From NCBI GenBank assembly GCA_003152255.1, contig PLZT01000088.1:1-6702 (forward strand): 6,702 nucleotides of DNA. The letters are read 5' to 3'. Position 1 is the stretch's first letter. Each line of letters opens with the position of its first letter. The position numbers and the translations under genes were made by a program. This document shows, in pieces, positions 1 to 5,677 of this stretch. This stretch comes from Methylocystaceae bacterium (GTDB lineage: Bacteria > Pseudomonadota > Alphaproteobacteria > Rhizobiales > Beijerinckiaceae). The notes under the pieces were generated by a model. That model did no database searches. It was not told the DNA's origin and saw nothing but the letters and a program-made list of their open reading frames with translations.

Positions 1-121
1 GGCGTATTCGCCGTCCGGGAGGCGGCGGAAATCACTGGCCGAGACGGATAGCCGATTGCTCGACGATCGGCGTTTCTTCCGGAAGGAGCACGATCTTTGC
101 GTTGGCCATCTTCGTTCAGGG

Positions 122-127
122 TATAAT
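122..127 (+). promoter_or_regulatory. Candidate -10 box of the SPARTA operon
   Basis: A perfect TATAAT lies at 122-127. Transcription from it would start near 134, leaving a leader of about 30 nt before the ATG at 163. The -35 side is weak: the best match is TTGCGT at 97-102, with a long 19-bp spacing. A -10 here argues against the upstream in-frame TTG at 127 as the start codon, because that codon overlaps the box. The match is seen in the sequence; promoter activity is inferred. Confidence 0.45.
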
Positions 128-162
128 TGACTTTGTTTCGAATCAAAGTTGGTCGCTTGAAC

Positions 163-1551
163 ATGAACCGCGACACGATCTTCATCAGCCATGCAACGCC
201 CGATGACAACGAGTTCGTGCGTTGGCTCGGAACACGGCTGACTGGACACGGATATAGAGTCTGGGCCGACCTTTTCGATCTGAAGGGCGGGACGCCATTT
301 TGGACCACAATCGAGGACGCAATCCGGACCCGCGCCATAAAGGTGCTGTTCGTGGTGTCTCACAAAAGCGTGGACCCGAACCGATCCGGCGTGCGCAACG
401 AGCTTTCAGTCGCCGACACGATCAAGAAGCTGATCAAGGACCCTGGCTTCATCATTCCCGTGAAGATCGACGACACGGGCTTTGGCGACCTTCCGATACA
501 GATTCATCAATTGAACGCCATCGACTTCGCACAGGGTTGGGGAGCGAAGCTCCTTGAGCTTCTGAAGACGCTGGAAGACGCCCGCGTCCCTCAATCGAGG
601 AATCCGAACGAAGGTTTCGAGATCTGGCGGAACGTCACGGCCCATGCTGCAACGCTCGTCGAATCCGCGTCGGAACGGGTGGTGTCGAACTTGATGCCCG
701 TGGAGGGGTTGCCGAAGTCCATCGGCTTCTATGAATACGATGGCGACAAGGATAAGGTTGCTGCGGCCATTAGGAACACCGGGCTTCCCTTCGCGCCCTT
801 CAATCGCCTTATCATTTCTTTCGCAGGCGCCGAAGCATTTCAGGAATCTCTGCCGCCGGCCTTCCGCTTGAAAGTGCGTGCGCACGTTCCTTTCGAGACC
901 TTCCTCGCCGGCGGCGCGAAGGATGTCACCGCGCCTGCGGGTAACGACGCACGAAACATCGCGACATCGCTTCTTAGGCAGCACATCGAGCGTCACTTGG
1001 TGGCGCGGGGGCTCAAACGTTTCGAAACGGCCTCGTCTTCCTCGTTCTATTTCCCGTCCGGCTTGGCGCCCAACGACAAGATTTCCTTTGTCGCGGCCAG
1101 CGGCAGGAAAACCCCTAAAAATGTTGTCGGTCGCAGCGACAAATACAAGGTCAACTGGCACTTGGCCATGAAGGTGAACATCGTGCTGGGTCCGCCGGCA
1201 CTCGTCCGGCTGAAGCCTTACATCTGCTTCTCCGAGGACGGCCAGAACGCGATCAATGATCCAAAACGAACCGCGCGCATTCGGAAGAGCTTTTGCCGGA
1301 ATTGGTGGAACCCGCAATGGCGGCAGTTGCAGGAGGCGTTCTGCACGTTTCTCGCGAAGGAAAAGCCGTCGATTGAGATCGGTCTCGACGGCCAAGAGTC
1401 CTTGGTGTTGGCGAGTCGACCAATCGAGTTGGTCGCGGCACGCAGCATGCCGGACGATCTCAAGGTCGCCGACGAACCCGACGACCCGGTCGAGCCCGAT
1501 GATGATCCCGATGACGATCTCGCCGAAGACGAGACGGAGGACGCCGAATGA
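163..1551 (+). CDS. TIR-APAZ protein, effector subunit of a SPARTA defence system
   Basis: This 462-residue protein is the effector half of a short-Argonaute/TIR-APAZ (SPARTA) complex. In characterised SPARTAs the TIR domain hydrolyses NAD(P)+ once the Argonaute partner binds guide RNA and target DNA, and the APAZ region holds the Argonaute, replacing the missing N-terminal lobe. Residues 4-140 form the TIR domain: IFISHA opening strand, GGTPFW..IE helix at 42-51, LFVVSHKS strand at 62-69, and E80 in SGVRNEL, at the position of the TIR catalytic glutamate. APAZ spans about 155-430, with FYFPSG at 295-300, NWHLAM at 331-336, YICFSEDG at 353-360 and RKSFCRNWWN at 374-383. Residues 431-462 are a tail with 19 Asp/Glu out of 32; an acidic C-terminal tail has been linked to autoinhibition in this family. 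The ATG at 163 is preferred over the TTG at 127 because MNRDTIFISHA begins right at the TIR fold and the -10 box overlaps the TTG. Its own ribosome site is weak. The stop overlaps the next start (ATGA). Confidence 0.92.
   Translation: MNRDTIFISHATPDDNEFVRWLGTRLTGHGYRVWADLFDLKGGTPFWTTIEDAIRTRAIKVLFVVSHKSVDPNRSGVRNELSVADTIKKLIKDPGFIIPVKIDDTGFGDLPIQIHQLNAIDFAQGWGAKLLELLKTLEDARVPQSRNPNEGFEIWRNVTAHAATLVESASERVVSNLMPVEGLPKSIGFYEYDGDKDKVAAAIRNTGLPFAPFNRLIISFAGAEAFQESLPPAFRLKVRAHVPFETFLAGGAKDVTAPAGNDARNIATSLLRQHIERHLVARGLKRFETASSSSFYFPSGLAPNDKISFVAASGRKTPKNVVGRSDKYKVNWHLAMKVNIVLGPPALVRLKPYICFSEDGQNAINDPKRTARIRKSFCRNWWNPQWRQLQEAFCTFLAKEKPSIEIGLDGQESLVLASRPIELVAARSMPDDLKVADEPDDPVEPDDDPDDDLAEDETEDAE
1536..1540 (+). 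promoter_or_regulatory. Shine-Dalgarno site of the Argonaute gene
   Basis: GGAGG at 1536-1540 lies 7 nt before the ATG at 1548, inside the codons for the acidic tail of the TIR-APAZ gene. With the ATGA overlap it fixes the Argonaute start and suggests translational coupling, which would help keep the two subunits equimolar. Confidence 0.75.
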
Positions 1552-3062
1552 GCGACTGGCGCCTTGTCCACATCGAAGAACCACGGCTCCAGTTCGGGTT
1601 CGGACAGATGGCCGAACATCCGAAGGACGGACTCCTGCTCTACGGGCCGCCATTGTCAAACTTGAATCCCGCCCGGATGGATGTCGGCGTCATAGGAACG
1701 ACCGCAGGGATCGAACGCTACCGACGATGGGTGAGGTCGATCGGTTCCACGATTGCGCCACCTGACAAGGGGAAGCCGGAAAACAAGATGTTCTGGCCGG
1801 GGTTCGAGGCGGTGTTCGGCGCGCCTTGGCCGGAGAAGCCATACGCGAGCTGCTTGATCGACGGCGCGGAACTCAGCCGCCGCATCCGCATCGAAAACCG
1901 TCACGAAGCGATTGCGGAAGCGGCAAAGTTCTATGGCGACGCATTGCGTCGGCACCTCGACGACGAGGAAGCGCGCCCGAAACTCTGGTTCGCGATCCTG
2001 CCGGAAGAGGTGTTCCGTTACGGAAGGCCGAAATCTGTCGTGCCTAGGGAATTAAGGGAAAAGTCGTCGGCAACTGTGAACCGAAAATACGCCAAGTCCG
2101 TTATCGAGTTCGGTTCGCTTTTCGCGGAGGATGTCGAGGGAGCCGCGATCTACCGTTACGAGCTTAACTTCCACAATCAGCTTAAGGCACGCCTGCTCGA
2201 CACCCGCCAAGTCATTCAGGTCGTTCGGGAGACGACGCTCACGCCCGATGACTTCGACGAAAAGAGCCGTCGGTCCTTGCAGCACCCCTCCGCAGTCGCT
2301 TGGAACCTGTCGACCACCGCCTTCTACAAGGCCGACGGGCGCCCTTGGCGCGTCGCCGACATTCGGGAAGGCGTCTGTTACGTGGGGCTGGTGTTCAAGC
2401 GCTTGGATAACGCGAGTGGCAGGGACAACGCCTGCTGCGGAGCCCAGATGTTTCTCGGGTCCGGCGAAGGCGTGGTCTTCAAGGGGGCTGTCGGCCCATG
2501 GCATTCACCCGCCGACAATTCCTTTCATCTTTCGAAGGCGAAGGCCGCCGAATTGATGGAGATGATCATCAAATCCTATACCGCGCAGCATGGCAGACCG
2601 CCGAGCGAGCTTTTCATTCACGGGAAGGTTCGGTTCGACAACGACGAATGGGCCGGTTTTTCCAGCACAGTGCCGCCCACGACGAAACTCGTCGGAGTCC
2701 AGATCAGGCGGCAGAACGAGGTCAAGCTGTTCCGTTACGGCAGCAGGCCAGTCCTGCGGGGGACGGCGGCCATCGTCTCGGAGCGCATGGCCTATCTTTG
2801 GACGGTCGGCTTTACCCCGCGCCTTGGAACCTACCCTGGTCGTGAGGTTCCTTCTCCGCTGACCGTGGACGTCGCGCGCGGCGATTGCCCGATTGAAACC
2901 GTTCTCAGCGATCTCATGGCGTTGACGAAGCTGAATTTTAACGGAGCCAACTTTTCCGACGGACTGCCGGTTACGTTGCGGTTCGCCGATCTTGTCGGTG
3001 AAATCCTGACCGCAGGACCGAACACGGAAACGGCGCCGCTGCCGTTCAAGTTCTACATCTGA
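1548..3062 (+). CDS. Short prokaryotic Argonaute (MID-PIWI, inactive nuclease), SPARTA subunit
   Basis: This 504-residue protein has the length of short pAgos, with MID and PIWI domains but no N or PAZ domain. With its TIR-APAZ partner it would bind a guide RNA, recognise complementary single-stranded DNA and trigger the TIR NADase. The MID half carries H209 and K213 (NFHNQLK) followed by Q221/Q224, resembling the HK-type pocket that holds the guide 5' phosphate. The PIWI half begins around WNLSTTAFYK (252-261) and REGVCYVGLVF (273-283). The catalytic aspartates are absent: the first strand has GLVF where active PIWI proteins have G-(I/L)-D, and FIHGK (356-360) replaces the usual HRDG. The C-terminus is hydrophobic (PLPFKFYI), as usual for PIWI domains. 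So it should be a sensor, not a slicer. Translation starts in the ATGA overlap behind a good GGAGG. The gene ends 2 bp before unrelated - strand debris. Confidence 0.93.
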   Translation: MSDWRLVHIEEPRLQFGFGQMAEHPKDGLLLYGPPLSNLNPARMDVGVIGTTAGIERYRRWVRSIGSTIAPPDKGKPENKMFWPGFEAVFGAPWPEKPYASCLIDGAELSRRIRIENRHEAIAEAAKFYGDALRRHLDDEEARPKLWFAILPEEVFRYGRPKSVVPRELREKSSATVNRKYAKSVIEFGSLFAEDVEGAAIYRYELNFHNQLKARLLDTRQVIQVVRETTLTPDDFDEKSRRSLQHPSAVAWNLSTTAFYKADGRPWRVADIREGVCYVGLVFKRLDNASGRDNACCGAQMFLGSGEGVVFKGAVGPWHSPADNSFHLSKAKAAELMEMIIKSYTAQHGRPPSELFIHGKVRFDNDEWAGFSSTVPPTTKLVGVQIRRQNEVKLFRYGSRPVLRGTAAIVSERMAYLWTVGFTPRLGTYPGREVPSPLTVDVARGDCPIETVLSDLMALTKLNFNGANFSDGLPVTLRFADLVGEILTAGPNTETAPLPFKFYI

Positions 3063-3064
3063 TT

Positions 3065-3118
3065 TCAGTGGTGCAGATGCTCGCTGTGGAGATCGGAAAG
3101 AATGCATAGCCGCATCAT
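3065..3118 (-). pseudogene. 5' stub of a metallophosphoesterase gene
   Basis: On the - strand an open frame starts MMRLCILSDLHSE and ends four residues later (HLHH, then stop). The segment MRLxILSDLHSE is the classic N-terminus of calcineurin-like metallophosphoesterases: a first beta strand followed by the metal-binding D and H of the DxH motif (SDLHSE). A strong GGAGG (CCTCC at 3124-3128 on the + strand) stands 5 nt before the first ATG and 8 nt before the second, so this is a real gene start. Everything after codon 13 or so is missing. The break falls within about 20 bp of the Argonaute stop codon, so the downstream part of this gene was lost when the SPARTA segment arrived or when the flank was deleted. 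The stub itself can have no enzyme function. Confidence 0.65.
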
Positions 3119-3170
3119 GGCGGCCTCCTCGAATTGGTGATCCTTGTCATCCAGTCGTTTCCGTGTCCAA

Positions 3171-3695
3171 CTATGAATTGCACCAACGAGCTGAGAAGAC
3201 CCAAATGGGCGGGGGTGAACGACAGGATACGGTGACCACAACGGTAGCACCGCCGCCCGCGCCCACACGCCTTTCCTTCGCTCGCTTGGCCGTTTCCATC
3301 CGCTTCTTGCTCGCCTTCTTGGCCGTCGCCGACACCGGCCTCGGGCCGACGGGCGGGGCGACGTCGTAGCGGGGAAACTTCTTGATCGCGACCCATTTGG
3401 CCTCGAGCGGCACGTCGCCGCCGTATTTCTCGCCCTCGGCTCTCGCGACGTGGCCCTTGATGGCGTCGCGGACCTCGGGATCGACGCCGACCTTGCGCGC
3501 GACATAGTTGAAGCGATGCCGCCAGCCGTGGTTCGGCTGGGCCTCCTCGTCGACGCCGATCGCATGCACCCAATCGGCGATCTTGCCGCCGATCTTATGG
3601 TTCTGCGGACGCCGGGACTTGCCGCCGCGCCGCCGGGCCGGATCGTAGAACAGCGGCCCCGCGCCCTTGCCGGCGAGGAATCTCCCGAAGAGCGT
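3171..3695 (-). pseudogene. C-terminal remnant of a tyrosine recombinase (phage-type integrase)
   Basis: The - strand frame ending at 3171 contains the C-terminal part of a tyrosine site-specific recombinase. Visible landmarks, in order, are GKGAGPLFYDPARRR, then NHGWRHRF (the H-x-x-R box, near 3515-3530), GVDPEVRDAIKGH (the G-H box), and EKYGG with the probable tyrosine nucleophile (codon near 3423-3425). These are followed by KKFPRYDV and a basic Lys/Arg-rich tail. The N-terminal DNA-binding part and the first catalytic arginine are absent: upstream of about 3695 the frame stays open to 3839 but reads as low-complexity sequence unlike the family. Complete members are usually 300-450 residues, so at least half is gone. 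The exact stop used originally is uncertain, since the tail beyond PRYDV is poorly conserved. It marks former integration activity in this region and is very unlikely to be active. Confidence 0.7.
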
Positions 3696-3807
3696 CGCTG
3701 CAAATTGAGTCTGGGTTTGGCGGGTTCGAACGCTTCGGCGCGGACCGCCATTACTTGTCGGCGGCCACCAGCGTGGGGGGCGTGCTGTCGCGCAGGAACT
3801 GGCCTGA

Positions 3808-3979
3808 ATTCTGACGCGAAGTGCAAAGCCCGACGTCATTGAACCGGCTCGATCTTGCTCCCTTTAGCGCCGGCTGCGCCCCCAGAAATCCTGCGAAAGG
3901 CGGCGGGTTGGCTTGGGAGATCGAGCTTTTCGCTGGCGATCCAAGGCGCTAGATGGCGTTGCGCTTCGCGTCAGAATCT
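3808..3979. repeat. Diverged inverted duplication
   Basis: The + strand at 3808-3830 and the - strand at 3979-3957 share 21 of 23 positions (core ATTCTGACGCGAAG). Nested inside, GCTCGATCT at 3847-3855 pairs perfectly with AGATCGAGC at 3918-3926, in the same order on both arms but with about 14 bp more on the right arm. This looks like an inverted copy of some 50-60 bp with an indel. The right outer arm lies within the Old Yellow Enzyme remnant. It is not a compact hairpin: the centre is over 60 bp long. Confidence 0.5.
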
Positions 3980-4112
3980 GCCTGGTTGATGACAAAGCCG
4001 TTGGCGCATGGATCACGACGCCGTCGAAACCGGCGGGGTGGGCTTTTCGCGTAGCATGACGGTAATGATCGACGATCTCGGGGTTTTCGGGCGTTGCGAG
4101 CGCGCGACCTGT
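3949..4112 (-). pseudogene. Fragment of an Old Yellow Enzyme-type flavin oxidoreductase, frameshifted
   Basis: On the - strand, 4109 down to about 4010 reads GRALATPENPEIVDHYRHA followed by AGFDGVVIH. This matches the middle of NADH:flavin oxidoreductases of the Old Yellow Enzyme/NemA group, where RAL...IPxIVxDYRxAAxxAxxAGFDGVEIHGANGYLIxQF is the usual run. Directly after VVIH the reading continues in another frame as ANGFVINQADSDAK and reaches a stop at 3949. Restoring one G in the CATGCGCC sequence would rebuild VVIHGANGFVINQ, so a single-base loss explains the shift. Only about 50 of an expected 350-370 codons remain. The upstream break is at about 4112, a few bases from the tip of the insertion-like element at 4121. 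No function remains. Confidence 0.6.
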
Positions 4113-4120
4113 CGCTTCCT

Positions 4121-4213
4121 TGTTCGCGCAACATTACTTCTGTGAATTTGCGGCACACCCCAGCGTCAAAACTGGCTGAACGACCATGCGTACAAAACAG
4201 GGTGAACTGCACG
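4121..4213 (+). repeat. Left terminal inverted region of the element
   Basis: It begins TGTTCGCGCAACATT and carries two internal repeats of the type CAAAACNGGNTGAAC (near 4165-4182 and 4194-4210). It is shorter than the right end because it lacks three of the five internal repeats found there. Confidence 0.5.
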
Positions 4214-4249
4214 CAGGCGGCGCCGGCTCTTTGAATTATCGCCGTGTTA

Positions 4250-4976
4250 ATGGGCGTGTCACGCGTGGCCGCGTGGCCCGCCGCAGCATTGTCCTATTTG
4301 AATGCTCCCGTGAATTCGGCCACGCGGTCACGCGTGACGCGCTGATCAAACCCATTGTCCAACTGGCGCCTGGGTTTCATAGCTTTGGTCCGCATGTCAT
4401 TTGCCATCACCCAACGACTTGACGTTCCGACCGTGGCCGCGTAGCCACCCCAGAGGTTTCCGCGTCCGCACGAAATTGGCCACGTGGTTACGCGCGACAC
4501 GCGGATCAATTCGATTGTCGAAGCGTCGATCTCGTTTTCTGGTATTCGTGTGCGTGTCATGCTGGATTGCTTGACGCGATTCACGTTCCGCCCGTAGCCG
4601 CGAAGCCAGCTCCAGCAGTTTTGATGTCCGCACGAAATTGGCCACGCGGCCACGCCCGACACGCTGTCCAATTGTCAATTACGTTTTCTGGTGTCCGTAG
4701 GCGTGTTTTCTCGATTGGTTGAGTGATCGACGTTCTGACCGCGTGCCCGCGTAGCCAGCTCCAGTGGCTTTGATGTTCGCACGAAATTGGCCACGCGGAC
4801 ACGCCGGACACGCTGATCAAACCCATTGTCCAATCGGCGATTGGTTTTATGGAATTCGTGTGCTTGTCGTTCTTGATTGCCCGTGGAGATTGACGTTCTG
4901 ACCGCGTGCCCGCGTAGCCAGCTCCAGTGGCTTTGATGTTCGCACGAAATTGGCCACGCGGACACGCCGGACACGC
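4250..4976. repeat. Tandem array of five degenerate repeats, about 150-163 bp each
   Basis: The most conserved part is CGCACGAAATTGGCCACG, found at 4467, 4629, 4778 and 4941, with a weaker first copy whose GGCCACG lies at 4318. The copy-to-copy spacing is 160, 162, 149 and 163 bp. Other shared blocks are GACGTTCYGACC with CGCGTAGCCAGCTCCAG before the core, and GATCAAACCCATTGTCCAA after it (copies 1 and 4, shortened in copy 3). Several open frames cross the array on the - strand, but three of the four spacings are not multiples of three, so the repeats change frame from copy to copy. That argues against a repeat protein and for a noncoding array. The unit length and lack of unique spacers exclude CRISPR. 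No function is recognised. Confidence 0.8.
4327..4338. repeat. 12-bp perfect palindrome in the first array unit
   Basis: GTCACGCGTGAC equals its own reverse complement. The same position in the other units has related but imperfect sequence (GGACACGCCGGACACG in copies 4 and 5), so the palindrome is specific to copy 1. It could bind a dimeric protein or be chance in CG-rich repeats. Confidence 0.35.
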
Positions 4977-5016
4977 ACAATAATGGGGGAATCATTCAAA
5001 GACCTGCCCCGCGCTA

Positions 5017-5194
5017 CGTGCAGTTCACTCTGTTTTTCTGATGGTGATTCGTCCTGTCTTTCGGGATAGCAGTTCAGTTGGCCTTGTTTTTTGGATCATG
5101 GCTGCCCGGTTGGGCCTGTTTTTTTGATAGTCGTTCACCCTGTTTCTGACGCAGGAGTGTTCGGCAAAATTACGGAAGGAATGTCGCACGAACA
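5017..5194 (-). repeat. Right terminal inverted region of the element with five short repeats
   Basis: Read on the + strand, five imperfect copies of GTTCAxxCTGTTTTT have their CTGT (or TTGT) at 5030, 5054, 5084, 5116 and 5140, spaced 24, 30, 32 and 24 bp. Beyond them lies the outer tip, which on the - strand begins TGTTCGTGCGACATT. Arrays of this kind just inside the ends are where IS21-family transposases bind; here that role is inferred. Confidence 0.5.
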
Positions 5195-5284
5195 AAAGAG
5201 CTCTCTGCGCGAATGATCAGGCACGGTATATTGGCGAAGACAGCCCAAGCGCCTTGCTGCTCGCGCAGACGGATACGCAAGAGC

Positions 5285-5630
5285 TTACAATCCCTTATCG
5301 GATGTTCGAGGAAACAGTTCAGGGCGCCTCATTTTCAGGGCTTGCGCCAGCACGAGCGTCTTCATGTCTCCAACCTCGCCGGCGTCCATTAACTCAGCGA
5401 GCTTGCCGAGTTCGATCTCGACCACCGAAATATTCTCATGCTCGGTCGCAACTCCACCGCCCCTCGTAATACGATCAGTAGGCCGGTGCGCCGCGAGGTA
5501 AAGAGTCATTCGCTCGGTTGAAATGCCGGGCATGGTCCAAACGGTGGCGATGCACTCTAGCGAGCGCAGTTGAAGGCCAGCTTCTTCGAGCGCCTCGCGC
5601 TTCGCAGCCGTGATAGAGTCGGCATGTCTC
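5285..5630 (-). pseudogene. Decayed Nudix hydrolase, ADP-ribose pyrophosphatase type
   Basis: The - strand reads AAKREALEEAGL, then ECIATVWTMPGISTERM, GGGVATEHENISVVE and LAQALKMRRPELF, ending at the stop at 5285-5287. REALEEAGL is the second half of the Nudix box (RE-U-xEE-x-G-U), whose glutamates bind the metal. SPGVSTER followed by a GGG...EHENI motif is typical of ADP-ribose pyrophosphatases (NudF/TrgB-like), which split ADP-ribose into AMP and ribose 5-phosphate. The first half of the Nudix box (G-x5-E) and the whole N-terminal part, about 90-100 residues, are missing. Upstream of about 5620 the frame stays open to 5677 without a usable start and no longer resembles the family; a shift to the NVGDM frame near 5625 is possible. 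An ATG at 5531-5533 would give an 82-residue open frame, but this would lack the catalytic box, so a broken gene is the better reading. Confidence 0.72.
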
Positions 5631-5677
5631 CAACGTTGGCCCTCGACGCGTTCCGCAAGGCGCCGCTCATCGACGAA

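Larger units (their letters stand above)
4121..5194. mobile_element. Relic or non-autonomous insertion element with IS21-like ends
   Basis: The left end (reading right from 4121) and the right end (reading left from 5194) are related inverted sequences. Both start TGTTCGYGCRACATT and stay roughly three-quarters identical by eye for about 65 bp, up to a shared TGAACGAC. At the inner edge of each end lies a further near-identical 20-bp inverted pair (4194-4213 and 5017-5036, one mismatch) containing AACAGRGTGAACTGCAC. TGT tips with several internal repeats at each end are typical of the IS21 family, which is why that family is suggested. No istA or istB, and no other transposase, lies between the ends; the interior is a tandem repeat array. 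No target-site duplication is visible next to the TGT tips. It could be a non-autonomous derivative, a deletion relic, or two older ends left facing each other. Confidence 0.45.

Noticed and set aside
32..109. Short - strand frame, MANAKIVLLPEETPIVEQ and onward, 25 residues, divergent from the TIR-APAZ gene
   Set aside because: Too short to judge, and not recognised. It might be a frameshifted gene running off the left edge (DFRRLPDGEYA in the next frame), but the window does not show enough.
127..162. TTG start giving 12 extra residues on the TIR-APAZ protein
   Set aside because: The codon overlaps the TATAAT box, and the TIR fold begins directly after the ATG at 163.
406..1659. Long - strand open frame of 417 codons opposite the TIR-APAZ gene
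   Set aside because: It is an antisense shadow of a G+C-rich gene. It is Arg-rich, has no domain and no ribosome site, and the + strand protein is clearly real.
3063..3110. Intrinsic terminator after the Argonaute gene
   Set aside because: No stem followed by a T-run is visible between the stop codon and the metallophosphoesterase stub.
3450..3842. + strand open frame of 130 codons opposite the integrase remnant
   Set aside because: The - strand frame carries the recombinase motifs; this one is its shadow.
4250..4976. CRISPR array
   Set aside because: Units are about 150-163 bp and diverged along their whole length. There are no short exact repeats with unique spacers and no cas genes.
4294..4995. 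Overlapping - strand frames encoding repeats such as WPISCEHQSHWSWLRGH and VANFVRTSKPLELATR
   Set aside because: The same DNA repeat is read in different frames in different copies because most spacings are not multiples of three. No start with a ribosome site was seen.
4111..5204. Target-site duplication around the element
   Set aside because: The bases flanking the TGT tips (TCGCTTCCT on the left, AAAGAGCT on the right) do not match.
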